Notes: generated by a model not told the origin, from the letters alone. Positions 1-9,318 are shown, counted from the first letter of the stretch. The stretch: DNA of 64,000 nt from CAYNRA01 sp046296415 (GCA_046296415.1 JBKBLN010000001.1:1705978-1769977); one strand, 5' to 3'. Numbers and translations are program-made.

Positions 1-52
1 GGGTAAATCCAATAAAACTCAGAATTGAAATAGTATAGGGTGAAAGGTTCAT
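1..52 (-). CDS. N-terminus of a possible transporter (partial)
   Basis: An ATG on the minus strand at 52 opens a frame without stops that runs off the left edge. The 17 visible residues (MNLSPYTISILSFIGFT) are hydrophobic, as at the start of a membrane protein. The start lies only 12 bases after the iolD stop, so it is probably the next gene of the same operon. Sodium:solute symporters are frequent partners of inositol genes in Bacteroidota, which makes that a natural guess, but so little is visible that the family cannot be assigned. Confidence 0.4.
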   Translation of the reverse strand, partial: MNLSPYTISILSFIGFT

Positions 53-64
53 TTTGAGGTCAGG

Positions 65-1921
65 TTAGAGGTGCATTTTTTGCTTCGATTTATTTTGAAG
101 CATTTTTTCATGTGCCTCTTGGATTCCAGCGTGCTTGGATACGGATGACACCGGAACCTCCCACCAGGCATGACCATATCCCGCCATTTTACGTTCTACT
201 GAGGTTTCAATGTAAATCACGGTGGTATCGGTATTGGCTTTAGCTTCTTTCAAGGCAGCCAAAAATGCCGCCTCACTCTGGGCTCGTATGACTTTTGCGC
301 CTAGACTTTCAGCGTTGGTTGCCAAATCAACGGGTAGTTTGGCTCCATCTAAATGACCGGATTGTGCCTGTCTGTATCGATATTGGGTACCGAAACCCTC
401 ACTACCCAATGACTTTGATAGGCCACCAATGCTGGCATATCCATGATTGTTAATTAAGATCAGGGTGAGTTTGTATCCTTCTTGCACAGCGGTAACAATT
501 TCCGTGGACATCATGAGATAACTCCCATCGCCTACCATGACATAAACTTCCCGGGTTGGATCGGCCATTTTTACTCCCAATCCTCCGGCGATTTCATAAC
601 CCATGCAAGAGAAGCCATATTCTAAATGGAAGCTTTTGGCATTTTTGCTTCGCCATAATTTGTGAAGGTCACCGGGTAAACTTCCGGCCGCACACACCAC
701 GACATCTTGCGGATCCGCGAAGGTATTTACGGCACCAATGACTTCTGCTTGCGATAAATTCTCGGGATCAACCACCTGGTAGGCTTCCTGAATTTTTTGG
801 TCCCAATCCCGCGAATAGGCTTGGCATCTAGATTGAAACTCTTGGGAGGTTGAAAAATCTCCCAAAGCGGTACTCAATGCCGAGAGGGTCGCTCGTGCGT
901 CCCCTGTGAGGGCCAGTCCACTTTGTTTATGAGCATCAAATTCGGCTATGTTGATGTTGATAAATTGAACTTCCTCATTTTGAAAAGCAGTTTTGGAGGC
1001 GGTTGTGAAATCACTATACCGTGTTCCGATACCTAGGACTACATCAGCCTCAGCCGCTATTTCATTGGCTCCTTGAGTTCCAGTGGCTCCCATGGCTCCT
1101 AAATTTAAGTCGAAAGTATAGGGTAGTGATCCTTTTCCGGCAAAGCTCTCTGCCGAGGGGATTCCATGAGTTTGACAGAATGCTTTCAAAGTTTCGGAGG
1201 CTTCACTGTAAAGGACACCTCCACCGGCTACGATCAACGGTTTCTTCGCTTTTTTTAGAAGTTCGGCGGCTCGCTGAATCAATTGAGCATCGGGTAAGGG
1301 TCTAGGAATAAACCAAACTCTTTTTTGAAAGAACGATTCCGGAAAATCAAAGGATTCTGCTTGAACATCTTGTGGGAAACAAATGGTCACGGCACCGGTA
1401 TCTGCAGGGGAGGTCAGTACCCGCATGGCTTGCAAGAGGGAAGGTATCAATTGTTCAGGACGATTGATGCGATCCCAGAACTTGGATACTGGACGAAAGC
1501 AATCATTAACCGTGAGATCAGGACTGTAACTGGCCTCCAATTGTTGTAAAACAGGATCGACATGCCGAGTGGCGAAAACATCGCCGGGTAAAAGCAATAC
1601 AGGTATCCGGTTGATTGTAGCAGCCGCAGCGGCGGTTAACATATTGGTGGCACCTGGCCCAATGGAAGAGGTACAAGCAAAGGTGGACAAGCGATTTTTC
1701 ATCCGGGCATAGGCTGCCGCGGTATGAACCATGGCTTGCTCGTTTCGCGCTTGATAAAAACGGAATTCGGGGTATTCAAATAAAGCTTGGCCAATTCCTC
1801 CCACATTTCCGTGACCAAAAATGCCGAAGCAACCAGCAAAAAATTTATGTTCCACACCATCCCGTTCGATGTATTGTTGATCCAAAAAACGGATAAGGGC
1901 TTGGGCTACGGTTAATTTCAT
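65..1921 (-). CDS. iolD: 3D-(3,5/4)-trihydroxycyclohexane-1,2-dione hydrolase IolD
   Basis: Thiamine-diphosphate enzyme of myo-inositol catabolism. It hydrolyses the ring of trihydroxycyclohexane-1,2-dione to give 5-deoxy-glucuronate, the substrate of IolB. The 618 residues match the family length. The N-terminal pyrimidine-binding region contains FAGCFGIFGHGNVGGIG and the family-typical ERDG just before it; the central domain follows from about residue 210; the C-terminal diphosphate-binding motif GDGSYLMM, followed about 25 residues later by NNHGYASIG, is complete. The gene is cytoplasmic (no signal peptide). It follows iolC by 26 bases and is the last complete gene of the iolJ-iolB-iolC-iolD run. 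IolG, IolE and IolA, needed for a full pathway, are not in the window and may lie beyond the left edge. Confidence 0.95.
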   Translation of the reverse strand: MKLTVAQALIRFLDQQYIERDGVEHKFFAGCFGIFGHGNVGGIGQALFEYPEFRFYQARNEQAMVHTAAAYARMKNRLSTFACTSSIGPGATNMLTAAAAATINRIPVLLLPGDVFATRHVDPVLQQLEASYSPDLTVNDCFRPVSKFWDRINRPEQLIPSLLQAMRVLTSPADTGAVTICFPQDVQAESFDFPESFFQKRVWFIPRPLPDAQLIQRAAELLKKAKKPLIVAGGGVLYSEASETLKAFCQTHGIPSAESFAGKGSLPYTFDLNLGAMGATGTQGANEIAAEADVVLGIGTRYSDFTTASKTAFQNEEVQFININIAEFDAHKQSGLALTGDARATLSALSTALGDFSTSQEFQSRCQAYSRDWDQKIQEAYQVVDPENLSQAEVIGAVNTFADPQDVVVCAAGSLPGDLHKLWRSKNAKSFHLEYGFSCMGYEIAGGLGVKMADPTREVYVMVGDGSYLMMSTEIVTAVQEGYKLTLILINNHGYASIGGLSKSLGSEGFGTQYRYRQAQSGHLDGAKLPVDLATNAESLGAKVIRAQSEAAFLAALKEAKANTDTTVIYIETSVERKMAGYGHAWWEVPVSSVSKHAGIQEAHEKMLQNKSKQKMHL

Positions 1922-1947
1922 GATTGTACGATTAGGGTATCTAAAGA

Positions 1948-2964
1948 TTAAAATCCGCCATGTTTTTCTATAAAGGCCATTGATTGTTCAAGCGTAGGCA
2001 TGAAATTGGCACATCCTGGTTCCAAAACCACCTGTGCGCCACTGGCATTACCCATTCGGCACGAAGTGTAGAGGTCCCATCCTTGTAAGTACCCATAAAT
2101 AAAACCAGAGGCAAAAGCATCTCCCGCTCCTAAGACATTCAGAGGGGTTACAGGAAATCCGGGCACATGGACTGGTTCTTGATTTTTTTGATAGATCGTA
2201 ACCCCAGTTGAGCCTCGCTTCACCAATAAAATTTCAACACCACACGCCAAAATCTCCTGTATAGCCCATTCGATGTTTCCTTCTATGGTAGGGGCCGAAA
2301 TTTGTTGATGTTCAATTTTGACTTGAGAGGCCTGCTGCAGCATGGCGGCTAGGATCTCTTCCTCAGTACCAATTGCAATGGATATTTTGGGTAAAATTGA
2401 TCGAACCATAAGTCCAAAGGATCGAAGATCAGGCCATTGGTCTGCACGAAAGTCAATATCCAAAACGGTTTTTGTACCTGCTTGCGCCGCTTTTTCAAGG
2501 GCGTAAAATACGGCACTCCGACTTGGTTCCAAGTTCAGAGCAGTTCCTGACACTTCAAATAAGCGGACCCTTTCCATGGGTATTTGATCGACATGGTCGA
2601 TGGTTAAGAAAGAGTCGGCTGCTTGATGTCGATAATAGACCAAGGGAAAGGTATCGGGAGGTTGAATTCCGAGTAGAACCGCACTACTACGGGCATGCGG
2701 TATCGTCGGAATGAATCTCGTTTCAATCCCCTCTTGTTTCAAAAAGTTTAAAATAAAATCACCTACTTTATCAGATCCCACCCCAGTCAATAAGGCGGAT
2801 TTTAAACCCAATCGTTGGCATCCAGTGGCAATATTTAAAGGCGAACCTCCAACAAAGGCATCAAAACCTTTGATGTCTATAAATTCGGCTCCAATATTTT
2901 GGGAATATAGATCGATGGACGACCGGCCCATCGTAACTACATCGAATGTTTCGTTTGTCATCAT
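1948..2964 (-). CDS. iolC: 5-dehydro-2-deoxygluconokinase IolC (PfkB family)
   Basis: PfkB-type sugar kinase that phosphorylates 2-deoxy-5-keto-gluconate, the step between IolB and the IolJ aldolase. The N-terminal substrate-binding GGSPLNIATGCQRLG and the C-terminal anion-hole and catalytic motif VLGAGDAFASGFIYG are visible, with LDIDFRADQW in the middle. A longer reading frame extends to 3033, but the conserved kinase begins at MTNETFDVVTMGRSSIDL; the ATG at 2964 overlaps the iolB stop codon as ATGA, the usual sign of translational coupling, so that start is chosen (338 residues). A second ATG follows directly at 2961. Assignment to IolC rather than another PfkB kinase rests largely on its neighbours. 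Confidence 0.93.
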   Translation of the reverse strand: MMTNETFDVVTMGRSSIDLYSQNIGAEFIDIKGFDAFVGGSPLNIATGCQRLGLKSALLTGVGSDKVGDFILNFLKQEGIETRFIPTIPHARSSAVLLGIQPPDTFPLVYYRHQAADSFLTIDHVDQIPMERVRLFEVSGTALNLEPSRSAVFYALEKAAQAGTKTVLDIDFRADQWPDLRSFGLMVRSILPKISIAIGTEEEILAAMLQQASQVKIEHQQISAPTIEGNIEWAIQEILACGVEILLVKRGSTGVTIYQKNQEPVHVPGFPVTPLNVLGAGDAFASGFIYGYLQGWDLYTSCRMGNASGAQVVLEPGCANFMPTLEQSMAFIEKHGGF

Positions 2965-3827
2965 GCTAAATTCATGTTTGCAGTAACTAAAGGTATACGA
3001 GGATCTAGGCCCTTCCAACTTGAAAAAATCCAAGAATGATCAGGATCAGGTGTATTGGCTAAAGATTGATCGGAGCCTGCCAAAAAATTAAGATAGTACA
3101 CATGATATCCATGGCCTGCCGCGACCGGGTGATAACCTTTGGGGATGAGCATGACCTCATTATGGTGCAAAACGGCCACTTCATCCAAGGATCGATCGTC
3201 AGTGTAAACTCGTTGAATGGCAAAACCTTGTGGCTTCTCCATTTTGTAGAAATAAGTTTCTTCTAAGTTTGCTTCTAATAGCACACCGTCTTCGTTCACC
3301 TTTCGGATATCGTGTTTATGCGCTGGGAACGAACTCCAATTTCCGGATGGAGTATACACCTCTACCGCCACCAAACGGTGGCATGGAAATCCGGGCTGTA
3401 GTAGACTATTGATTTGTCGGGTCGCGTTGTCGCCTCCCCGAATCTCAATCTCAACCTCTTCGGGAGTTTTGAATACGGGGTCAAAGTCTTGGTTGGTCGC
3501 TACCCAACCATAACCTAAATCCAAGACCTCAGAGGTTGCGGTAATTGTGACTTCGGTACGTCTTGGCAAATAAAGCGTATGGGCCATGCCAGAAAAAACA
3601 TCCCGGCGGCCGTTTGTGGTCTCCCAAACTCCTTTATCAGTTTCTGCCCGATAATTACCCCCCAACAAAATGATTCCATATTCAAATTCACCTGTAAAGA
3701 AAGACCACTTTTCGCCTTTATGCAGGATTCGTGCGCCAAAGTGAAGGTGGTTCCATTGGGCAGTAGCGGGCGTGATGTGATGATATTCACCAGATTGTGC
3801 CAAAGGTTGAATGCGAAGTGACGACAT
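2961..3827 (-). CDS. iolB: 5-deoxy-glucuronate isomerase IolB
   Basis: Bicupin isomerase that converts 5-deoxy-glucuronate to 2-deoxy-5-keto-gluconate. The protein is 288 residues, close to the usual 265-300. Family features are the N-terminal HFGARILHKGEKWSF segment, GMAHTLYLPRRTEVTIT in the first cupin, FPAHKHD with metal-binding histidines and EETYFYKMEKPQGFAIQRVYTDDRSLDE in the second cupin, then GYHPVAAGHGYHVYYLNFLAG. No signal peptide. It starts six bases after the iolJ stop and its stop overlaps the iolC start, so the three are read as one operon. Confidence 0.95.
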   Translation of the reverse strand: MSSLRIQPLAQSGEYHHITPATAQWNHLHFGARILHKGEKWSFFTGEFEYGIILLGGNYRAETDKGVWETTNGRRDVFSGMAHTLYLPRRTEVTITATSEVLDLGYGWVATNQDFDPVFKTPEEVEIEIRGGDNATRQINSLLQPGFPCHRLVAVEVYTPSGNWSSFPAHKHDIRKVNEDGVLLEANLEETYFYKMEKPQGFAIQRVYTDDRSLDEVAVLHHNEVMLIPKGYHPVAAGHGYHVYYLNFLAGSDQSLANTPDPDHSWIFSSWKGLDPRIPLVTANMNLA

Positions 3828-3833
3828 AATGGA

Positions 3834-4781
3834 TTAGATAATGCTTGAATATTCGGTGGATTTTCCTGCCGAATGAAACAATTCAAATTTTTGGATGCAA
3901 AATTCTACCAACTCCTCTCGGTATTTTTTACCCGGAATGATGGGGTCAAATGCTTCTGGTTGTTGTTTGAAAAACTCTCGGTGGGTTCTGGCCCATAATA
4001 CCCGTAAATCGGTGGCAATATTGATTTTACAAATTCCCAATGGGATTGCCGCTTGAATTTCTGAATCATCTACCCCCCGGCTTCCGACTTGCATGTTACC
4101 GCCTGAGGCATTGATGCGCTCAATTTCCAGGGGATTTACTGCTGAGCCTCCGTGGAGAACCAATGGATATCCTGGCATGGTGGCTTGAATTTCTCGAAGT
4201 ATCTCCAATTGAATCCCTTGATCTCCTTTGAATTTATAAGCTCCATGACTGGTGCCAATTGCTATCGCAAGGCTATCACAGCCTGTTTGTTGAACAAAAT
4301 AGGCTACTTCCTTGGGTTGCGTGTACCTTGCCTGCGATGCTTCTATCGAAATGTCATCCTCAACACCGCTGAGTATGCCCAATTCCGCCTCCACAGCGAT
4401 ACCCAAGGCATGAGCCTTTTGGACGATGCTTCGGGTTCTCGAAATATTGGTTTCCAAATCGTCATGCGAAGCATCAATCATTACCGAGGTATAACCACCA
4501 CGCTCTAGCGCCGAATCAATATGTGACTCAATTCCATGATCCAAATGGATTCCATAGACAACCTCAGGAAAAAGTTGAGAAGCTGCCTCAATCATGCTTA
4601 ACAAAAGGGTAGGAGTGGCATATTGCCGGGCAACTGGGGTAGTTTGTAAGATAACAGGTGAGGAGGCAAGATGTGCCGCCTCAAAAACACCCAAGATCTG
4701 TTCCATAGTGAATACGTTGATCGCTGCGATGGCATAGCGGCCGTATCCTAGTTGAAACATGTGTTTGGGGCTGACTTTCAT
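3834..4781 (-). CDS. iolJ: Class II aldolase, probable 6-phospho-5-dehydro-2-deoxy-D-gluconate aldolase IolJ
   Basis: Zinc-dependent class II fructose-bisphosphate-aldolase-fold enzyme. In this context it should split 2-deoxy-5-keto-gluconate 6-phosphate into dihydroxyacetone phosphate and malonate semialdehyde. Visible motifs are IHLDHG (zinc ligand and catalytic Asp), EAELG, GTSHGAYK, LHGGSA (second zinc histidine and phosphate loop) and KINIATDLR. The reading frame is open further upstream to 4925, but the conserved protein starts at MKVSPKHMFQLGYGRYA (ATG at 4781), giving 315 residues. It is the first gene of the iol cluster, and a near-perfect palindrome lies 83-96 bases upstream. A glycolytic role cannot be excluded by sequence alone; the neighbours argue for inositol. 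Confidence 0.88.
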   Translation of the reverse strand: MKVSPKHMFQLGYGRYAIAAINVFTMEQILGVFEAAHLASSPVILQTTPVARQYATPTLLLSMIEAASQLFPEVVYGIHLDHGIESHIDSALERGGYTSVMIDASHDDLETNISRTRSIVQKAHALGIAVEAELGILSGVEDDISIEASQARYTQPKEVAYFVQQTGCDSLAIAIGTSHGAYKFKGDQGIQLEILREIQATMPGYPLVLHGGSAVNPLEIERINASGGNMQVGSRGVDDSEIQAAIPLGICKINIATDLRVLWARTHREFFKQQPEAFDPIIPGKKYREELVEFCIQKFELFHSAGKSTEYSSII

Positions 4782-4863
4782 TGTTTGGTTATATTTATTT
4801 CGATTACAATGCAATACACGGTAAAAATTGCTGTCAAACCAATCTTGGAAACGGATTTGATCT

Positions 4864-4877
4864 TGCAAACCTTTGCA
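4864..4877. promoter_or_regulatory. Palindromic operator candidate upstream of iolJ
   Basis: TGCAAACCTTTGCA is a palindrome with six-base arms and a CC centre. It sits between the GH105 stop (4885) and the iolJ start (4781). The inner 12 bases (GCAAACCTTTGC, 4865-4876) occur again, on the opposite strand, upstream of susC at 15175-15186. The form resembles LacI/GalR-family operators (half site GCAAA, opposed TTTGC), and a LacI-type gene lies at 15395. Binding is inferred. Confidence 0.65.
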
Positions 4878-4884
4878 TGAAAAT

Positions 4885-6237
4885 CTAACGCTGGAGGAAC
4901 TGCACCGCTGTTTCGTTAATTGCAAAGGATTGTTTCTTTAATAACTGAATCATTTCTGCCCCAGCCAATACGACCGGACCATAGCTATGGGCAGCATGAG
5001 GATTCACGGGTCGGTAATAATAAAAAGCCGGATCAAAACCCATACCCGTTCCAACGCATGTTCCCGTAATTTTTCCTTCCGGTGTAATTTGGGTCGACAC
5101 CGCCTCCCAACCCAAGAGAGTCATCGGGCCGAAGGCCTCAAAAGGAATCCATCCCTGGTTGATTCCTTTGGCCAAACAGTACGTAAAAATAGCAGTGGCC
5201 GAGGTCTCTAAATACGAATCGTTTCGATCCAATAATTGATGCCAAAACCCTTTTCCACTTTGTACTGACGCTAACCCCTGTACGTGCTGGCGATATAGCG
5301 ATAGAATTTCCTGGTATTTCGGATGATTTTTGGGCAAAACACTCAATAACTCCGTTATGGCCATAATTGCCCAACCATTGGCTCTTCCCCAGTGGTATTT
5401 TGGTTGAATAGCCGATTCCGACAGGTATCCATGAATGAACAGTTTTTTCTGTGAGTCAAACATCTTCTGACTAAACAAAAGAACCTGCTGTACCGCTTCA
5501 TCGAAATAGTGGGAATCGCCCGTGGCCTGACCCATATAGGCCAGTGCTGGCATACCCATAAACAAATCATCCAGCCAAACCGTATTTTTTAACGGTCTAT
5601 TTCGTGCAAAAGTCCCATCGGAAAGGCGATACTCCTTGTTCCGAATAAAATCAATGAAATGAGTTGTTAATGGCCGAAGATGAGGCATCGAAAAAGAGCG
5701 GTCTGCTATCAGCATTGCCATACAAAGTGCCCCGGCATCGTCCAATGCGTGAGGTTGAAGCATGCTGATGACAGGGGATGTTTTTTGGATGTTGTCTGGT
5801 TGTTTTTGGTAATAGGTATATAATTCAGATAGTAAATTCAAACGTTGCGTCACATAAGTCTTGTACCGTTCTTGACCTGTGGCTTGGTAGGCTGACATCA
5901 TGGCCGCATACGTTACTCCCCATTCGTAACTGAATAATCGATAATCTCCTTTGGCAAATTGGGCCTGCTCGCCTGGTTGCTTTGCGCTGACTTCCTTTCC
6001 AGATTTTTTATCCAATACTTGGGCTGGTGTGGCCTTTTCCAAGTAAACCAATATACATTGGAGGTCGGATTCTATCTTGGGCCGGGTTGTTTGCCCGTAA
6101 GCATGAGGATAAGCCGGTTTTAGCAAGTGAAGAGGAGTATTGCTATCATTAATGACCTCCTGGGCAAAGACAGGAGATGAAATCAGGGAGCCTGAAAGCG
6201 TCAAGGTAAGGGCGAAGTATGAAATGTATTTAGTCAT
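4885..6237 (-). CDS. Unsaturated glycuronyl hydrolase, GH105 family
   Basis: Secreted or periplasmic (alpha/alpha)6-barrel hydrolase that removes the 4,5-unsaturated uronic acid left at the non-reducing end by polysaccharide lyases, as do YteR and RhiN. The signal peptide is MTKYISYFALTLTLSGSLISSPVFAQ. Family features include QPHALDDAGALC (about residue 161), TVWLDDLFMGMPALAYMG with the Asp pair at 223-224 where the catalytic acid lies in YteR, and WGRANGWAIMAI at about 283. Length 450 is normal for secreted Bacteroidota members. The start overlaps the end of the DUF4861 gene by eight bases, so it is co-transcribed with the upstream glycan genes. It implies a uronate-containing, lyase-digested substrate. 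Confidence 0.88.
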   Translation of the reverse strand: MTKYISYFALTLTLSGSLISSPVFAQEVINDSNTPLHLLKPAYPHAYGQTTRPKIESDLQCILVYLEKATPAQVLDKKSGKEVSAKQPGEQAQFAKGDYRLFSYEWGVTYAAMMSAYQATGQERYKTYVTQRLNLLSELYTYYQKQPDNIQKTSPVISMLQPHALDDAGALCMAMLIADRSFSMPHLRPLTTHFIDFIRNKEYRLSDGTFARNRPLKNTVWLDDLFMGMPALAYMGQATGDSHYFDEAVQQVLLFSQKMFDSQKKLFIHGYLSESAIQPKYHWGRANGWAIMAITELLSVLPKNHPKYQEILSLYRQHVQGLASVQSGKGFWHQLLDRNDSYLETSATAIFTYCLAKGINQGWIPFEAFGPMTLLGWEAVSTQITPEGKITGTCVGTGMGFDPAFYYYRPVNPHAAHSYGPVVLAGAEMIQLLKKQSFAINETAVQFLQR

Positions 6238-7537
6238 GGGAAACAGTCAATTTGGGGGTTACCTCCATCTGCTGGACAAAGTTTTTTACTTGATTTTCGA
6301 AATATTCGCGATCAACCAACCCGGGGTCTCGAAGCTCCCAATAGGCCATCGCATAGTAGGATACAGGCTGATTAGGCAGAATTTTTAATTTGGCTAAATA
6401 CGAAGTGGCAATCCGACCGGTTTCAGGTGCTTTAAAGTAGCCTAAATAGTCCTTTTTGGGCAAAACCAAACCCAGTCCAAGCCACCATTCTTTTTCATAC
6501 GTTTGCTTGTCGTGCGTGGTTAGCGCTATCCATTGATCCGATTCATACACAATTCGAAGGGGCTCTTTGGTTCGAGAATTGACCAATCCAACTAATAATG
6601 TTTCATCTCCCTGAAGATTTTGTGGAGTCACTGTATTTTTATATCCAAACATACCCGGCCATATTTCAACCTGTTCTTTGAGATTGTACACTCTGTTTTC
6701 ATCCAAGGGTTTCCATTGATGGTAGTCAAATTGGATAATCGAATGAATGGGACCTTCCTGAAATATTCGGAAACGCGTACTATCCACGTTCCCTTTTGGA
6801 TCCCCCTCAATAATACCCAAACGCCGCAAGCGATCCCCACCAAGTAAATAGGATATACCACCAATTCCAAGCGAGGTCCCAACAGACAAAATATCACGCC
6901 CCCAGTCGGCCATGACATGATATGTATCTTGTGTTACACCGTCTGCGTTTATTCCGACATCATCGGGAGACATGCCGGGAATTTTCTTTCCGAATACATC
7001 TTTCGAGTTTCGGCCGTCTAAATAATGACGAAATCCAACTTTGTCGTTTTCCCAAGAAGGGCCATCCGTTTGATACGGTTGATAACCATTGACTCCCGGT
7101 AATTCATGGGGATAAAATGTATCCTCAAGGGCCGGATGCACGGTGTCTTCCAAGGAATGTCGAACGCCAAATCGAACACTCGTTCGTTTTTCAAACGTCC
7201 GTAAGTCTGATGTCCAAGTAAGTTGATAGCGTTTGGTTTGATTGGGGGGAAGATCCGCTAAAAAAAACAGTTCATCCCATTTTCCATCTCCATCTCGATC
7301 ATCAAGTTGGCAGGCAAGTGTATCCTTTTTTTCGGAAAGTAGTAATGGGTGTAAATTTTGATTCCATCGACCTTTCGGGTCAACTTGTGCTCTGGAAAGA
7401 ACAATTGGTTTCTCCGTTAAGGTAATCTGACTTGGGTTTTCGACTGTCAGTCCGGTATGTGTTGGACCTTTCTGACAACTGGATATGGCACTCGCGACGA
7501 TCCCGATTAAAATAGTAGATTGGGTGAAGATTCGCAT
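6230..7537 (-). CDS. DUF4861 family lipoprotein of a glycan-utilisation locus
   Basis: A 435-residue exported protein of the DUF4861 family, whose genes commonly sit beside GH88/GH105 hydrolases in Bacteroidota. The N-terminus MRIFTQSTILIGIVASAISSCQKG ends in a lipobox with Cys20, so it should be a lipoprotein. Recognisable segments are KDTLACQLDDRDGDGKWDELFFLADLPPNQTKRY, PSWENDKVGFRHYLDGRNSKDVFGKK and GHHP-free C-terminal YYAMAYWELRDPG. The molecular function is not established for the family; a role in recognising or hydrolysing oligosaccharides is inferred from the company it keeps. The gene ends eight bases inside the GH105 start and begins 11 bases after the lyase-like gene. Confidence 0.72.
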   Translation of the reverse strand: MRIFTQSTILIGIVASAISSCQKGPTHTGLTVENPSQITLTEKPIVLSRAQVDPKGRWNQNLHPLLLSEKKDTLACQLDDRDGDGKWDELFFLADLPPNQTKRYQLTWTSDLRTFEKRTSVRFGVRHSLEDTVHPALEDTFYPHELPGVNGYQPYQTDGPSWENDKVGFRHYLDGRNSKDVFGKKIPGMSPDDVGINADGVTQDTYHVMADWGRDILSVGTSLGIGGISYLLGGDRLRRLGIIEGDPKGNVDSTRFRIFQEGPIHSIIQFDYHQWKPLDENRVYNLKEQVEIWPGMFGYKNTVTPQNLQGDETLLVGLVNSRTKEPLRIVYESDQWIALTTHDKQTYEKEWWLGLGLVLPKKDYLGYFKAPETGRIATSYLAKLKILPNQPVSYYAMAYWELRDPGLVDREYFENQVKNFVQQMEVTPKLTVSHD

Positions 7538-7548
7538 GTTAAATCAGA

Positions 7549-9318
7549 TTAGGAAAATTTCAATGTGTAATGAAAGGGGGTTACTCCGGTTAAATAAACA
7601 TGGTGTCCAGGAGTTCGAAGATTTCCAAAATGAACACTGTATTTTTCACCTTCCAATCCGCGTATAAATTCATGCTTTTTAATGCCCGGTCCAAAGGTGA
7701 TTTGATCTTTCCCTTGCCGGAATATCCCATATCCGTCTTCTAAAAAATAATCTTGGTCGGCTCCACGTGCACTTTTTACGCCCTCTAGTGTACCCTGTTC
7801 ATCAAAACAAAGATGAATGGTTACCTCAACACCCTCTTGGCCCGTCACATGAAAATCCAATGAAACCTCTCCATTCGTTTCTTTTATCTCCACTCGGCTG
7901 TCGAGGGTTTTAACATTACTTTGCGGGCGCTTGTCAAAGGCCATTTTACTCCAAAAACGATCGTCGGTGGAAGGAGTAAGTTCATAATCTCCTTTTGAAT
8001 TTCGAAGTTTGGCTGGAAGTGGTTGATAATAAGGAGCCTCTAATTTTTTATGAAGCGTATATGTATTTCCTTGCACGTTTAATCCTTCGCTACGGAAAAA
8101 GCCCATGCTGAAAAATCGAGAGGACATCCGCATGTATTTTAAGATCGCATCTCCTCTTCGATACGCAAAGAAATTAGGACTGACCGAGCGACCAGACGCG
8201 ATGATCAAAGGCCAATCGTTTCCTCCAAAAATGGTCACGGTGGTATCGTCCCGGCGAATGCGGGCTAAGCTACTGGTCTTGAAAACTTTGGTAAATTGGG
8301 TTGATGGTGCTTTGGGGGTGGGTAGGGGATCAAAAAGTGCCGAATTTGCCATGAAATGAAATAGTGATTCATTCACGATCTGAGATTCAAAGTCTGTTTG
8401 CTTTTCGATCAAGGAGGCTATGGCCGAAAAAGTTGGATTTTTTTGGGTAATCGCCAGATATCGGTAATGTAAATATTGGCCCATAATCGTTTTGAACGAA
8501 TATTGATCTTGTCGTCTTGAATCAAACGTGACCAAATCTCCATTGGGCTCCATATAATAATAGGTCATTTCTAAACTTTTGGCCACTGGCTTATACAGTT
8601 CAGGACGCTTCAGATGACGACCTATCGTAAGGAAAGCCCTATTCTCGACATCCGCATAATTCATGCTACGTTCTGGGTAATGTCCGTCCTCATCTATGTA
8701 TATTCCCTCAGACAACCACTCATCGATTCGTTGCACATACTTCGGATTGGGATACAGGGCATTTACCCATGCCAGAGCGGAGCATATTTCCCACCGGTGG
8801 TTAGGGGTATGCACCCCACCAGTAGTTAATGCTTGTCCAACTTTCTCGATAAAGGATTGAATCGATTTTTTGACAGGATCCAAAGCAGGTTGTTTATCTT
8901 GTAATAGGATATAGACACCTGAGCAAAGCGGCTCCATGATGAAAGCAGTGTCGGGAGGCGACTCTAAATTGCCCGCATTAATGGTGCCGTCAGGTCGTAA
9001 TATGGCAAACAAGCGTTCTACTGTCTCGCTTAACTTTTCTATTAAAATAGTTTGATGAAAATAAGTTGATTCGGGCTGACAATAGGATGCAGCAAATTTG
9101 GCAAAATTATAGCCGAGGCTTCGATTGCCATGCCGGTTGGCTGCATCTCCTTGAGACAATAATGCACGTACATGGTCATCATTTCCTTGAATTAAACGCT
9201 TTTTCAGGTCTTGGGTAGTCAGTCCAAATAAAGGCAGATTGACATGTGCCATGGAAGGCCCAAACCAGAGCGCTCCACCAAGAGCCATACTTTTTTTGAG
9301 GAAGTCTTTTCTTTTCAT
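7549..9318 (-). CDS. Exported heparinase/lyase-like protein (putative)
   Basis: Exported protein of 589 residues with N-terminus MKRKDFLKKSMALGGALWFGPSMA, resembling a Sec or degenerate Tat signal (no twin Arg). The first ~340 residues are rich in helices and contain TPNHRWEICSALAWVNALYP and GHYPERSMNYADVENRAFLTIGRHL, a pattern like the alpha/alpha-toroid with Asn-His-Arg and Tyr found in heparinase-II/III-type and related lyases. The second half is beta-rich, as expected of the beta-sandwich that follows such toroids. I do not recognise an exact family. Its place between a metallophosphoesterase and DUF4861/GH105 suggests it makes the unsaturated ends that GH105 removes. This is an inference from fold-like features and context. 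Confidence 0.5.
   Translation of the reverse strand: MKRKDFLKKSMALGGALWFGPSMAHVNLPLFGLTTQDLKKRLIQGNDDHVRALLSQGDAANRHGNRSLGYNFAKFAASYCQPESTYFHQTILIEKLSETVERLFAILRPDGTINAGNLESPPDTAFIMEPLCSGVYILLQDKQPALDPVKKSIQSFIEKVGQALTTGGVHTPNHRWEICSALAWVNALYPNPKYVQRIDEWLSEGIYIDEDGHYPERSMNYADVENRAFLTIGRHLKRPELYKPVAKSLEMTYYYMEPNGDLVTFDSRRQDQYSFKTIMGQYLHYRYLAITQKNPTFSAIASLIEKQTDFESQIVNESLFHFMANSALFDPLPTPKAPSTQFTKVFKTSSLARIRRDDTTVTIFGGNDWPLIIASGRSVSPNFFAYRRGDAILKYMRMSSRFFSMGFFRSEGLNVQGNTYTLHKKLEAPYYQPLPAKLRNSKGDYELTPSTDDRFWSKMAFDKRPQSNVKTLDSRVEIKETNGEVSLDFHVTGQEGVEVTIHLCFDEQGTLEGVKSARGADQDYFLEDGYGIFRQGKDQITFGPGIKKHEFIRGLEGEKYSVHFGNLRTPGHHVYLTGVTPFHYTLKFS

Noticed and set aside
2965..3033. N-terminal extension of IolC
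   Set aside because: It lies inside iolB, and the kinase core starts at MTNETFDVV; the ATGA overlap supports the shorter form.
3515..3886. A 123-codon frame overlapping iolB
   Set aside because: It lies almost entirely within iolB on the same strand in another frame and has no recognisable features.
4782..4925. N-terminal extension of the IolJ frame
   Set aside because: It would use a TTG start, overlap the GH105 end and include the operator palindrome. The conserved aldolase starts at MKVSPKHMF.
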